From NCBI GenBank assembly GCA_002221725.1, contig NJFT01000166.1, positions 27,575-91,574 on the forward strand: DNA of 64,000 nt. The letters run 5' to 3'. Within the stretch, counting starts at the first letter, position 1; the number at the start of each line of letters is the position of its first letter. Shown here one piece after another: positions 1-12,413 of the stretch. The translations under genes and the position numbers were made by a program. Origin of the DNA: Scedosporium boydii (lineage: Eukaryota; Ascomycota; Sordariomycetes; Microascales; Microascaceae). The notes beneath the pieces were generated by a model. The model was not told the DNA's origin. It ran no database searches and saw only the letters and a program-made list of their open reading frames with translations.

Positions 1-40
1 CTTAATTTATGTATAAGAAGATTTATGAGGGGACTTGATG

Positions 41-3000
41 TCACTCCTCGGCCGCGATCTTAGCCTTGACCCAGCCTTCAAGTCCACCGCAAGCGATAAT
101 TTCCTGAACGTTGGGAGGCATCTCGCCAACCTTCTGTTCCCACGAGGAGCCATCCTTCTCGGATATCACGACCTTGGAGCGGCGAATATCCCATAGCAGC
201 TTCCAGCCGGTGCGGCGAGTCAGGACTTTCTTGTCGGCCTCGTCCTTGTACGCTTCGCGTAGACGGCTCACAAGGGCGGGCAGTTCGACGCCGAGGAGAG
301 CATTGTTGATGCTGTTGCGGCTAAAGATGTTGCCGAAACTACCGGCAACGACGAGAGGAATCTGTTTCGCCAGGATGGCGGTCGCAGCTTGTTCTCTCGA
401 GGATCCCTGGGTCAGGTTAGAAGATTGCTTCCCTCGAGCAAGATCGGGAGGAATAGATTTTTCTTACACAGCCAAAGTTGAAGCCTGTTACCAGGATATC
501 GCCAGCCTTGGCGGTTGTGCGGAACGCGGTATCGTAGTTCTCCATGCACACCTCGGCCATCTTCTCCTTAGAAATATCATCCTGGTAGGTGTATTTACCC
601 CTACGACAGATCCGGTTAATCGTTGCCTGTTGCTCGAAGTCTTGGAGAGATGTATGTGATGGTCTCAGGAGTTAAAACTTACGGGTAGATGCCATCCGTG
701 TTGATATTATCCCCGTCACAGAAGATGATCTCGCCTTCAATCCTCTCAGGAAAGCCAGGCAGAATATCGGTTAACGACTCTTCATCTTCAGGCGCGGCGG
801 GGCTGCCGGATGACTGCTCTGCGGCACCCTCGCCAGCGCCCTCAACAGTGGCGATCATGCTATCGACCTCACCAAGAAGCTTGTCAAGAGCATCTTCGAC
901 AGACCGAGCTTTGTCGACGACATGATCACCGCTACCCTCACCAAGAACGACCTTCTCAACACCCTCGGGCTTCTGGTACCAGCCGGGACCGGCGATCTTA
1001 CCCCGAAGCGCGCTGGCTGCGACGGTTTCAGGACTCGCTAGGTAGGCCTTCGCTCCAGTATGTCCAAGCCTGCCCTTGAAATTCCGGTTACTGGCACTGA
1101 TACCGACCTCACCATCTTCGAGAAGACCAGTACCCTAGGACATGTTCCGGTTAGCTATAGGAACTTACTTTCAAAGTTTGGGGAGAGTCAAAAAAACCTA
1201 CGAGACCGATGCAAGGGCCACACCCGGGGGGTAGAACTTGAGCCCCAGCGTCAACCAAGACCTGCCAGTCGCCCGCCTCCTCGGATAGCTCCTGCTCGGG
1301 AGCAGAGGCCGCAGCGATGTAAAGTTTGACACCGGGGGCAATTTTGGCGGGCTCGCCATCCTTGGCCGCCTCGCGGAAGACACGAGCGGCGGCAGCAAAA
1401 TCCGAGCTTCGGGCGTTGGTGCAGGAGACGAGATAGGCCTTATTCACAGGAATATCTTGAGATTCGAGAGTCCGGACAGGGGTAATAATTTTCACCGAGT
1501 TAGGCCCAGCAACAAATGGGGAAAGCGTAGATAAGTTTCTATGGGAATATAGTTAATATAGTACCTTAAATGGAGTGTTTATTTTCCTTTGGTCTTTGTC
1601 TCATATTCCGAGGGAAAGGAAATCAGGGGCGGGCGAAAGAAGGCTTACAGGTAAAGCTCCTTGGCATAAGAAGCGCCGGGGTCGGCAACTAGTTTGTTTT
1701 TGACAAGCTCGTCGATGCGCTCGTGGTTGATGCGCTCCTTGAGGGGACTATTGAACATGGCGGCGGTGGTGGCCTTGGCGCGATACCAGGAGATGAGTTT
1801 CTCATCAACTGGGAATAGTCCTACATCATGTGTTAGCACTTTCTTGTCTGTATTTTTTTCTTCTTTCGCCGTTGAGCCCTACCACTCAAAGCGCCCCATT
1901 CAGTAGTCATGTTGGCAATCGTCAAGCGGGCATCGATAGGGATGCTTGCCAAAGTCTCTTCGGAACCCGTGAATTCAAGGGCATGGTTCAAAACTTCGTC
2001 CTGGTTGAACAAACCGCACAAAGCAACAATAACGTCTTTGCCGGTGACGCCACGGGGGAGGATGCCAGTGAACGTGATCTTGGCGATTGGGGGTATTCTA
2101 GCACGCCCTCCCTTAGCAACTGCCGCTTCACGAGTGCCTCACAGATTCGCGAGCAGAGTCCTAGGGGTAACACGCCGCTGGGAATGTCGTGCTACAGAAG
2201 CCTGCTCCCGGGATCTGTGGGATGGAGGAAAGAGGGCTGGGGAAAGTACTTGCTGCCACCAAGTCTTAGAAGTGCTCCATATGCTCGCGGCGTCGGTTCT
2301 GACCACAGCAGTGCCGAGAGCTCCTATGCCTCCGTAATGATTGCTGTGGCTGTCGCTGGCGACGGTGAGAGTTCCGGGCCAGGCGTGTCCTGTTCATCCG
2401 TTAACATGCGAGCCGTCGATCGTGAGCGCTGGCGATGTCCTACCTTCTTCGACCATAATTTGATGGCCTATCTGAGTTAGCAGGGCTTGCCATTTTCAGT
2501 ACTCGGTGGTTTTACGTACCTATTCCCCTTTTGGCTGGGTAACTGTAGGCTCCCCAGTTAATGAATGTTTGGAGTTGTTTTGGTCAGGAGTGTGCCTCGG
2601 GAGTGGAACTTCATGAGACATATCCAAAGTGAAAGCGCTCCTTAGCGAGAGAGCACTTACAATCGAACACCATGCTGGGCAGCAAACTCCTCCACTACAG
2701 ATTCTCGGTCAATATACCGCATATGACTGTGCTTAAGGAGGGGTCTCGGGAGCAGTGATCGTGAAACATAGCCGAAGAGGAAAGAAATCAGCCGCGAAAG
2801 AAGACCAACCTTGTCTATACTTCTTAAGATTTGCAGGGGTCTGGTTCTGCACATCGTGATCCAAACACTGGAGAGAGAAAAAAGGAAACTTAGCTGGTTG
2901 CTCTGTGGCGGCTATCTAGGCAGATGACACCAGGTATCTGGCAGCCGGTTGGTATACTTACCACAATGGCCTGGCGGTTGTCGTAGATCTTGCAGGCCCC

Positions 3001-3485
3001 GATTTGCATGAACTTCAAGGCCACGGGCCAAGAGTTATCGTGCGTCATGATCCTCTCGGGCCGTATCGTGACATAGTCGCCGGCCCTGACCTTCTTGCCT
3101 GAGGGCAGATCTGTGGCGTATCGCTGGACAATCTTTTCGGTGAGGGTCTGGGGGTTATCCGGGGTGGGGGCAGGCCGAGAAGAGCGGAGGGCGGCAGAAT
3201 TGGGGGTGTTTTCGAGCTGGAAGTGGAAGGTATCTTGCCGTCGGGGCGCGGTGGAAATATACGTACGGCAACGGGACACGGCGGGGGAAAGAGGTCGAGG
3301 GTGGGCGATGAAGGTCCGAGGCCGTAATCTAGCGCCGGCCGGAAGAGCAATGGCTCTCCGCTGGAGATACCCGGATGTGAGTCAGGATTCTCTGAAGAAA
3401 GGGAGGGAGCTAGGTATTGCTTTCGCCCGGGAGGAAGGGCGGGAGTGAATAAATCGATGGCAGAGGAACTCACAAATGCAGCCAT
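41..3485 (-). CDS. LYS4/lysF: Homoaconitase, mitochondrial (aminoadipate lysine pathway)
   Basis: Converts homocitrate to homoisocitrate through homoaconitate in mitochondrial lysine synthesis. Reading the minus strand through about 12 introns gives one continuous product. ATG 3485 encodes MAAF, a first intron follows, and the next exon is Arg/Ala/Pro-rich, fitting a mitochondrial targeting peptide. The catalytic part starts near '[19 protein letters not shown]'. Landmarks in order are 'DHDVQN', '[11 protein letters not shown]', 'DSHSNHYGG', 'NAYLVSCTN'-type (here KAYLVSCTN) and 'PPGCGPCIG', so the three 4Fe-4S cysteines are present. The swivel domain has '[17 protein letters not shown]' and the protein ends in KAKIAAEE. 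Several exons near 2.3-2.9 kb are very short (about 23-45 bp) but join in frame with GT..AG borders. The gene looks functional. Identification is from family motifs; the exact intron count is my reconstruction. Confidence 0.95.
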
Positions 3486-3762
3486 GATTGACAGTTACGG
3501 CTGTAGAAACAGATTGGTGTGGATCAGCTGGAGAATCTGTGCTGGGGTGGGAGAGACACGTCCTCGGTGGACATCGCGCATAGAATTTAGTGGGATCCAA
3601 TGTTACTCACAGCGAGCTTTGGTCGTCGCGGCGCATTTGATGCGGTTGAAGGAAAATGTTAGTTTCAATTTCCAAATAGGAAGCCTTTGATTGGCCCATC
3701 AAGGCCAAGGTGCCTGTATCCGATCTCGGTCGTAGTTTCCGAGGCTGGTCTGCGGTCTGGTT

Positions 3763-3773
3763 TGAGTCACGTG
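3763..3773. promoter_or_regulatory. TGAGTCA overlapping CACGTG upstream of homoaconitase
   Basis: TGAGTCA at 3763-3769 overlaps CACGTG at 3768-3773, about 280 bp upstream of the LYS4 start. TGAGTCA is the consensus of Gcn4/CpcA (CPC1), the general amino-acid-control bZIP factor, which fits a lysine gene. CACGTG is an E-box. Function is inferred from consensus and position only. Confidence 0.5.
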
Positions 3774-3813
3774 ACCTTACTTAGGAAATGATTTGCTGGC
3801 AAACCAGGCGCGG

Positions 3814-3821
3814 TGACGTCA
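3814..3821. promoter_or_regulatory. TGACGTCA palindrome (CRE/ATF-type bZIP site)
   Basis: A perfect 8-bp palindrome TGACGTCA about 330 bp upstream of the homoaconitase start and 45 bp from the TGAGTCA site. This is the CREB/ATF bZIP consensus. Its role is inferred. Confidence 0.35.
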
Positions 3822-4674
3822 TGAAGAACTTAAGTTACTTGCCTCCTGTTAAGAGCCCAAATCAAGCGGTGCAAAAGTGATAAAATGAAAAAAAGGAGGA
3901 GACTAATTTCATAGGAAAAATGAAAATGAAGTAGAAACTACGAAGTACATTATATAGTACATAGGGTCTAGATGGGAGCAAGCCTCTACAACCTTGCTTC
4001 CATTTTTGACGTTGGAGAAAGAGGTTCAAGGAGTCGCCGCACTGCAGTCACGAGGAGGGAAACCTTGAATATCACGAGATTCGCTTTTCATATACTATGG
4101 TCATACACCCTTAGGCCTTCGGATCGAAGCAGGTCGTTGCCCTTGATTAGGAATTCCCATGTGTTCTTTCAACAAATACTTTTGCGTTAAATTTCTTAAA
4201 ACATCAATACTTGGTTATCAATACAGGCTTTACCCTAGTCCAGTGTCCCCGACAGATTAGGAACAAGAGCTTAGTTCTTGTTATATCGATTCCTGCTTCC
4301 TCTAAAATAGATTCGTCAATGACCCGACGGGGTGAAAAGGATTGCTTCGATGGCGAACGTCCCCAGTGTCAAGAGAATAAGATTGAACGTACCGAGGTTA
4401 AAAATAACAATAATCAGAACGAAAAATAAAGAGAGAAAATTAAACATAAAGCGTAAAGCGAAATGAAATCTAAAATACAAGGTGCTGTAGATGCATATTA
4501 TTTCCAATATTGTCCAAGGCCCCATTATCCTTTATTTCCAGTTCAGTTGCTAAGCCTCCAGAGACACCTTACGCCAAACCTCAACGGACTTTGTCATGGG
4601 ATGTCTGCCAAATTCTCCCCTCAGTATTCATAAGAGAATACTTTAGACATGTTCTACTCTCTAACACTTTCTCT
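3822..4674. other. Intergenic, no gene seen
   Basis: AT-rich stretch between the upstream region of homoaconitase and the 3' end of the MFS permease gene. I see no open frame resembling a known family, no RNA gene and no repeat. It probably holds the 3' UTR of the permease gene and the rest of the LYS4 promoter. Confidence 0.5.
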
Positions 4675-6500
4675 TTATCGCCTATCCAACGTCGAATAAA
4701 GCTTGTGCTGCTTCATCGGAAACGAATAGACGAGATTAAGCACGGCCCAACCGAGCATGGTGAGCCACACAGCACGAAACGCATCCATGAATGACGCTAT
4801 TGTTCCCTCATACCAGCCATCTGGTAGCCTGTGTAGCTGGTCGAGGTCGTCTCGTATGCGACTTATAACGTCCGCGGTCCCTGGTTGGCTGCCAAAGTGT
4901 GCCCACAGCTGGTTCTTGAGAGTGTTTTGGTACGCTGCGGATGCGATGGCTAGCCCGAGGGTACCTCCTATGCTGCGGGCCATGTCTGTAGAGGAGCATT
5001 GAATGTTAGTCCCCAGTTGTTCATAAGTGATGAACAGTAACCGGCAAGGTGCAACTTACAGACGGCAGACGTGACAACCGCTTGTTGGGAGAGCTTGACA
5101 GCAGCGATGGATGCAATTTGAGTAGTTGTCAACACGGCGGTGTAGCCTCCACCAACCAGAAACAAGGCGAGACAGGTCATCCAAGCAGGGCTGTTGGCGC
5201 TCTGGAGCGTGAAGAGCGAGACCCCGGCACAAACCACCAGGACGCTAGTAACTATCAGGCCCAGGTATCTACCGGTTGCTTTCATTAGGTACCCCACACT
5301 GAGGGCGCCGATAGGCACGCCAAGTGGTGAGGAGAGTAACTTTAAACCTGCTGCAGTGGCGGAGCTGCCAAGCACCTGGAGATACAGTGGTACATAGAAC
5401 ATGGCTGTCATGGCAATCATCACAGAGAGGAGACTGGCAAGGCAACAGGCGAGAAGAGTCCGATCGAGAAGGAGTTTCACCGGAATTATTGGCTGCGGCG
5501 CTTTGCTCTCCCACCAAAGGAAGGTGATGAATAGGGCGATGGAAAGAGGAATAGTTGTAAGTGGTAAAGGATGTACCCACGGTACCAAGTTCCCCGCAGA
5601 GCTGAGGCCCAGCAGGAAAAGAACAAGGTAACCCAGTGTCATGAAAGCTCCGAAGAAGTCAATGCGACCGAGATACGACTTCTTAGATTGCTTGGGAGGC
5701 ACGTCGACGAGCAAGTATACCGCCACCGCAGAAACCAAAGCAGGAGGGGCTTGGGTCAGGAACGCAAGCCGCCAGCCGAGGGCGGTGTGATCGTTCAGGA
5801 AGCCACCTACCACACCGCCAACCATGGCGCCCGAGCCGTACCAAATATTCGCAATGCCTTGTACTAGCCCTCTCTGACGAAGCGGAACCAGATCTGTTCC
5901 AAGGAATGTTGCAATGCATATCAGCCCGCCCCCACCGACGCCGGCAACCACGCGCCCCAAAATCATAGTGTATTGGTCCCTTGCCAGCCCGCAGCAAAGA
6001 TTCCCAGCGGCGAAGAGTATGTTGCTGACGACCAAACCGGGACCACGCCCGAAGATGTCCGTCAGTCTTCCGAGGATGGGTTGGCAGGCGGCATTAGATA
6101 TCAAATAGGCGGTGGCGAGCCAGGACAGTTGGTGTAGGGAGTTGAACTCGCTTGCAATGGGTGCAGAGAGTGTGGCGATGATTGAAGAATCGATTGCTCC
6201 CAGGAAGACCCCGAACCAAGCTGTGGACATGATGAGTGCCAGTCGCGTAAAGGATATTTTATGCACGATAATGGTAGCTTCATCATCTTCGTCGGTGATC
6301 GTATTCGCTTCGGGATTCCCTTTCTGGGCATGGGCCTCGGGCAGTGGTGTTCTCTCTGTCGAACCGGTACTTTCTCCCTCAGACGAGATGGCAGTCCTGC
6401 TGCCGAGACTCTCCATGTCGCTGCTGTAGAGACTGTCGGTGTCGCTTCCGCTTCCGCTGTCGACTGTCTCCAAGGCCCTTCTCCTGGATGGAGTCTCCAT
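4675..6500 (-). CDS. MFS permease, 14-TM type, VBA/FNX1-like (vacuolar basic amino acids)
   Basis: Two exons. The long one carries a Ser/Asp-rich cytosolic N-terminus of about 125 residues, then TM segments with the MFS motifs 'FGVFLGAIDSSIIATL', 'QPILGRLTDIFGRG' (motif A) and 'GAMVGGVVGGFL' (motif C). An intron near 5000-5060 joins it to the C-terminal exon 'MARSIGGTLGLAIASAAYQN'. The closest family I recognise is the Vba/Fnx1 group of vacuolar basic amino-acid importers within the DHA-type drug:H+ antiporters, so substrate and vacuolar location are inferences. ATG 6500 (METPSRR) is chosen as start; an in-frame ATG at 6611 would add about 37 residues. The gene lies in tandem with homoaconitase, so a shared amino-acid theme is possible but unproven. 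Confidence 0.85.
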
Positions 6501-6611
6501 ATCGGCGATGACACTATATTCGGGGCCGGGATTCTGCAGAGCGAGACCCTCCCTGTGACCGGCGTACTGAAGTCGCCTGCAAAGGACTGTGATAATGCTT
6601 GACGGGTGCAT

Positions 6612-8130
6612 TAGCAGCTTCAAAAGTAAAGGTTATGGAGAGGGGTCTTTTCTCCTTTTAAACCTATGGAGTGGCCCCCGGGGACGCAGAGATATGCGGG
6701 TAGGGTGTTTCCTTCCGGCATTATCTGTGCTTTGCTTCTTTCTCTTAATGGCGGTGGTATTCTAGTGGGCCGTTTTGTTTCCACCATGCTCAGCTAGCCA
6801 CGGTAAAAGAGAGACGTGTCCCATCGACGCGTCCTTTCCCCTTGTTGATGGTTTGTGGCTGGCACCTGACGTCGTCGATCACTAGGTGCAAGACACATTC
6901 TCTCCCTATTCTGCTGTGGTAGGAGAGTTGTAGACACGCTGATGTCGGGAACTCCAGTTTGAGAGCTCCCCGCAGAGGTACAAGGAAGATGGCATTTTAG
7001 CTTAATATCGACAAGAGAATCAACGACTCTATTCTTCCTCAATGCGGATGATGGGAGATAGGCTTCTCAGATATAGTCTCAATCGGACCGAAAAACGTAA
7101 TGGAACTATCGTGTCGAGATAATCATGGCGCTACAAAACGCCTTCGGGTAAGACGCCGATCGTTCATTCTGAAGAACTTGTCTGGTCCTTGTTTTTGGGC
7201 TGCGTGGCGCTGTTTCTATTCGCTTGACCCCGATGATCGGTGGCGTTCAGAGGCAGAGCTGATGCCGCTCTCGACACGCTTGGCACGCTTGCGTGATGCA
7301 GACCCAGCTGCGATGTCCTGGAAATGTCCCAGAAACCTTAATTTGTCCCCGAGGCATGGTGGAAGAATGGGTAAGTAATTCCAAATGCTCCCCCAGTGCA
7401 GTTTCCCAGAAATGGTCCTATGGCTGTTCTTGTAGAAGTGACTTAGGTGGAATAAGACACGAGCAAACCCTTGATAGTAACCGTCTTTCTTCTGGGTGAA
7501 GTAAATTTTCAACGAGGAAGTTTTTGAATTCCGTTTTGGGGCTCTATAAGTGCCAGGAAGGGATTTGTCGGTCGGGCAGGTGAGCCTAGCCTCCGCCAGC
7601 CACGACCAGCTCTTGCATAATATCAAGTGTATCAAGTGTCAAATACCCTTGACTGGGCTCCACGCCAAGTTTGTTGTTTACGGTTAAGCGCGGCAGATCG
7701 CGACAGGGCTGGCTTCGCAAGGACTCCGCTGATGCGATGTTAATCCTGGTCGGGAAGTTTTTGAACTTCCTTCCACAACCTAGGATAGAACTGTGGCGAT
7801 GGTGCAGCTTTGAGCAGATATGCAGCCTGAACCTGGCTCCAGCTTTGCTAGCCATTGGCTCTAGTAGTCCACGAGGTAGGCCAGTACGAGTGAAGGATCT
7901 TATCTTCTCCATCCTTGTAAACATACTTATACTGATGCCTTTCACTGTGGTTCAACGGTGTTAATCTAGTCTGGGTTTTTTCGAGGGGTCGTAAGGCCTA
8001 TAAAGAACCTCCATTCGAGGCTCTCTCGACCTTCTTCCAGGTTATTCCGACATTCCTACTTTCTATCGAAGGATTTCTTTTCTTTCCCTCTTCTTCTTTC
8101 CCGTTAGAACTACGTCCACTCCGACCGACA
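6612..8130. other. Intergenic between permease gene and pyruvate carboxylase relic
   Basis: About 1.5 kb between divergently oriented genes. Short open frames here resemble nothing I know. The last 100 bp before 8131 are pyrimidine-rich, as is usual for fungal 5' leaders, so the promoter of the carboxylase relic may persist. Confidence 0.5.
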
Positions 8131-11100
8131 ATGAAGCGACCTAAGGTCCTTGTCGCCAACCGAGGCGAGATTGCTGGCCGTGTCACCGCGGCAGCCCGAG
8201 AATTGGGTATGCCCACGGTAGCTATCTATTCCGAAGAGGACTGTTTCTCGGGCTATCGTCAAGGTTGGTTTCTCAAATGCGAGAATATGGCCATAACAAA
8301 AAAGACTCATGATTTTGTAGAGGCAGATGAGTCCTATTTGGTGGGCGGCGAAGATGGAATCAGTCCCGGGTATGTTCACCACCGAAATCGGGCCCAAGGC
8401 ATACAGAAGAGCAAGAGGACTAATGTTGTTTACTTCACGACAGTCAAGCATATCTCGGTGCCGCCCGTATTATCGATATTGCCATCAAGTGTCACGCAAG
8501 TCTGATGTACGTTCCACATCACTCGAAAGCCCGTATGACTTCGCTATGTGTTAACAGCCCACTAGTCACCCAGGTTATTGATTTTTGGCAGAGAATGCCC
8601 AATTCGCGGCTCAGGTCCGAGCGGCCGGCCTTACATGTATGCCTTCTATCTGCTTAACCGACATCTCTGGCGCATAAGCTGACCATCCCGTACAGTTGTC
8701 GGCCCTTCGACCGAAACGATCGAGAAAATGCGAGATAAAGTGGCCGCACGGCAGGTTGCACAAGACCTGGACATCCCAACTATTCCTGGCACCAACGGAC
8801 CCCTTAATAATCTACAGGAGGCCTACAGTTTCGTCGAGACGTACGCGCAAACCTACCATCCCTGAAGCGGGTGTTCCCCACGGTTTTTACTAGGACTGAC
8901 GAACCGTCATTCTACATTCAGGCATGGGTTTCCCGTCGTTGTCAAGGCGAGCTTTGGAGGTGAGTGCATCCACACAGATTCGAATTAAAACCAGCAAGCT
9001 CCTGATCAACGCGTCTAGGCGGCGGACGAGGCATGAGAGTGGTGCATGAGCGAGGATCCCTGGAAGAAGCCATTTCGGCGGCACGTTCCGAAGCCGGCGC
9101 AGCATTTGGAAACGATGCCATCTTTATGGAAAGGTACGAGCTTCGTCTGTCTAATCGCTGGCGATCCGCCTAACACAATCCGATGCAGGTTTCTGCATCG
9201 CCCGAAACATATCGAGGTCCAGGTTCTCGGCGACCGACACGGCAACCACGTCCACATCTTCGAGCGCGACTACAGTGTTCAGCGCAAACACCAAAAGGTT
9301 GTCGAGTTTGCTCCAGCCGTGAGCATCTCGCAAGAAGTCCGACAGGGTGTCCTGGATGCCGCGGTACGGTTAGCGAAGTGGTTGAATTATGGCAAGTAGC
9401 GAAATCATTTTACTTTTGCCTTCGATAAATATCTGGCTAACTCTGGAATTGGATGCAGAGAATGCGGGCACTGTCGAGTTTCTGGTCGAGGGAGAGAAGT
9501 TCTATTTTATCGAAATGAACCCCCGAATGTATGCCGTTCCCTACCTTCGTCCACCGTTGTAAGAAATGCAGTCAAGTAGAACATACCGTCACCGAAGAGG
9601 CAACAGGGATCGACTTGGTCGTCGCCCAGTTGCGCATTGCTTGCGGAGCCACACTCGAGGAGCTAGGGCTAGTTCAAGAAAAGATCCAACTGAAGGGGTC
9701 GCAATCCAATGTCGCGTGACGACCGAGAATCCTTCTCAAGGCTTCCGTCCAGATGCCGGCACGATTAGTCGATGTCGTTTGCCCACGGGCAAGGGCGTGC
9801 GCCTCGACCACAGCGACTGTTTCATAGGAGCTCGGATAAGCCCCTACTATGATTCGCTTCTAATAAAATGCATCTTCTCGGGCCATGATCTGGCATCTGC
9901 CATCAGGACAGGGGTTCGAGCCCTCAAGGGGCTCCGGATTTGCGGTATCCAAACCAACCAGGCCTTCCTGATCCTCCTCATCAAGCATCCTTCATTTGTA
10001 GTAGGAAATTGCTGGACCTCGTTCATAGATGACACGCCGGAGTTGTTCCCCTCGGACGACTCGGTTGATCCGGCGCAGGGTCTCATGAGGTTCCTAGCGG
10101 ATGCGGCTGTTAACGGCAGTCGGATTTCAAGGGCAGACGGTACGGCCTCATGGAATACCCCCTCTTTCTTTAATTGCCTGTCAATTGCCTTATAATCATT
10201 TCTTCTCTGCAGAAGCCACCCGGGCTAAAACGAGACATCGAGATTGGAAGACTGGTGGATCTAAAGTCTGGGCAGGAAGTCGACACGGCCGAGCCATGCC
10301 GTCTCGGATGGCGCAATATCCTAATTCGAGAGGGACCTCGTGAGTTCGCCAGACAGATCAGAGCCCATCGCCAAACCTTGATTACAGATACTACATGGCG
10401 GGACGGACAGCAATCCCTCTTGGCAACGAGGGTACGTGGCAAAGACTTGGAAGAGATCGCCAAGCATGTTAGCCATGCCTATCAAGGGGCGTACAGTCTG
10501 GAGAATTGGGGAGGTGCTACATTTGACGTGATGCTACGATTTTTATATGAGGATCCATGGGAACGCCTGGTATTTTTCTTATCTCCACACCAGACTCTGT
10601 CCCTCTGATGCATGCCGCCGTTGAGGAACTGACATTTCGCAATAGCGCCGACTTCGGAAACTCATACCGTGAGTAGTTCCCCGTTCAGTTCCGCCAGCTA
10701 TCTTCTCCTCTTGGTTCTGGTGCTAAAAATTCTTGGACTTCCAAGTATATTCCGTTTCAGATGCTCCTAAGAAGCACGAATGGCGTTGCGTACGCGGCGT
10801 AAGCATCGTGTTCACGATCTTTGCACACACTTCGTAGAACTAACCAGGAGTTTTCATCCAGACTCCCCGATAATGCCCTCTTTCACTTTGTCAGGCTGGC
10901 AAAGGACACCGGAATCGACATCTTCCGAGTCTTCGACAGCCTCAACGACCTGGAAAACTTAAAGGCCGGTATCGAAGCTGTTCATGCCGCTGGTGGATTA
11001 GTCGAGGGGGCCATCATGTACACTGGCGACATGCTAGAACCCGGCACTAAGTACAATTTGGAGTACTACATGCGCATCGTTGATCATCTGGTTGAGTGCG

Positions 11101-11943
11101 ATTCGCACGTCATTGCCATCAAGTCTATGTCGGGCGTCATGAAGCCTGCGGCAAGTAGAGCCCTGGTAAGAGCTGTTCGCGCCAAGTATCCGGATATTCC
11201 CATCCACATGCATACACACGATACTAACGGCACTGGCACTGCAACTATGCTTGCCTGCATCGAGGAGGGGGCCGGCATCGTCGACACAGCAATAGACAGT
11301 GTATCGGGGTCCACATCGCAACCCGCAGTTAGCGCTATGGTCGCCTCGCTACAGAACACAGCGTTCGAATCAGGCCGTGGAATTAAAGCTCGACGGAGGC
11401 CAGGAGGTAGTCGCTAAAATGTTAGCGATCCAACCGGCGGACCTAGCCACGGGCAAACGGGATGTGTTGTTCCGCGTCAATGGAGAAGTGTGTTTCGTGA
11501 CTGTTCAGGACGACAAAGGTGAGTTGCCGACATCTCGTACTGGTAGACCCGTCTAGCGACATACATAGGCATACTTACTTCTTCCGGAACAGCGATGCCG
11601 AAACGGAAGCTCCAGAAGGCCAACTCCCAAGTCGAGGGCGAAGTAGGCTCCCCGATGGCCTGGCCGCATTGTTCGAATAATGGCCAAAGACAAGGAAAGG
11701 GTCGAGGTTGGCCAGACACTGTTGACCGTGAGCGCAATGAAGATGGTATGTGAGAAGAAGAGTAATTTGGAAGATCTCCCCGTTACATTTTGGCAAGTGA
11801 TACTGATAAGGTAACAGGAGGTCAACATAAGCGCTCCCGTCAGTGGGTTGATTCGGTCTATCTGTGTATCTACTGGCGACGCCGTCGAGAGTGGAGATTT
11901 GCTCATCCGGATTGTATCCGAGGGAGCTAATGGCACCATGTAA
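8131..11943 (+). pseudogene. Decayed pyruvate carboxylase copy
   Basis: Pyruvate carboxylase makes oxaloacetate from pyruvate, bicarbonate and ATP with biotin. The order of domains survives. The biotin carboxylase part runs from '[19 protein letters not shown]' through '[17 protein letters not shown]', '[19 protein letters not shown]' and '[11 protein letters not shown]'. The carboxyltransferase part has 'LITDTTWRDGQQSLLATR', 'IKSMSGVMKPAAS' (usually IKDMAG) and 'HMHTHDTNGTG'. The biotinyl domain has 'TLLTVSAMKM' and ends 'DLLIRIVSEGANGTM'. Lesions: TGA at 8579-8581 replaces the second Gly codon of GYG; one base is missing in the G-run 9695-9698; one extra T lies at 10125-10127; the splice phase is off near 10740; a deletion at about 11375 removes roughly 220-240 codons; an extra T sits at 11661. 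A GC-AG intron follows NYG at about 9390. It cannot encode an active enzyme; a working copy presumably lies elsewhere. Confidence 0.9.
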
Positions 11944-12143
11944 ATTAGATGATGATGGGGCTAGGTGTGGGAGTTCCAAGAGGGTTTCTTTCCGGTCTCG
12001 ATATTCTCTTAATCGGGAATAAAGCACAAAGGACGAGACAGACTGGGGACCCGGTCAATGATTCCCATTGATAGCTCAATGCGAAAATTGCGCGACTGCC
12101 TAATAAGAGCAGCACTTAGCAAGGTGGAATCCAACTCGGTGAC

Positions 12144-12215
12144 GGGCGCATGGTTTAGTGGTATAATTCCTCTTTAGCATAGAGGCGGTCCCCGGTTCGA
12201 TTCCGGGTGCGTCCA
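12144..12215 (+). tRNA. tRNA-Ala (AGC)
   Basis: 72 nt with a full cloverleaf. Acceptor GGGCGCA pairs with TGCGTCC, followed by discriminator A. The anticodon stem CCTCT/AGAGG encloses the loop TTAGCAT, with anticodon AGC at 12176-12178 reading GCU/GCC alanine codons. The T arm is CCCGG-TTCGATT-CCGGG. There is no intron. A TTTT run just downstream (12217 on) fits a Pol III terminator. Confidence 0.96.
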
Positions 12216-12413
12216 GCTTTTATTTATTTTTTGCCTCACGTTTTAACGCTTCTCTTTTTCTTATTCGAAGGGGACTGGGGGAGATGCTTCTCCGCACCCC
12301 CAAATTGCCTCCTGTGCTAACTGAAGGCTGCTTCGGTATTTCCTGGTATGGTAGCGATGGAGTTGGTAGGAACACGGGCGGCGACTCTATTGAAATTCTA
12401 AGCCTTTGCTTCA

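Noticed and set aside
111..659. 182-codon plus-strand open frame
   Set aside because: Antisense to homoaconitase exons. The minus-strand reading is clearly the conserved enzyme.
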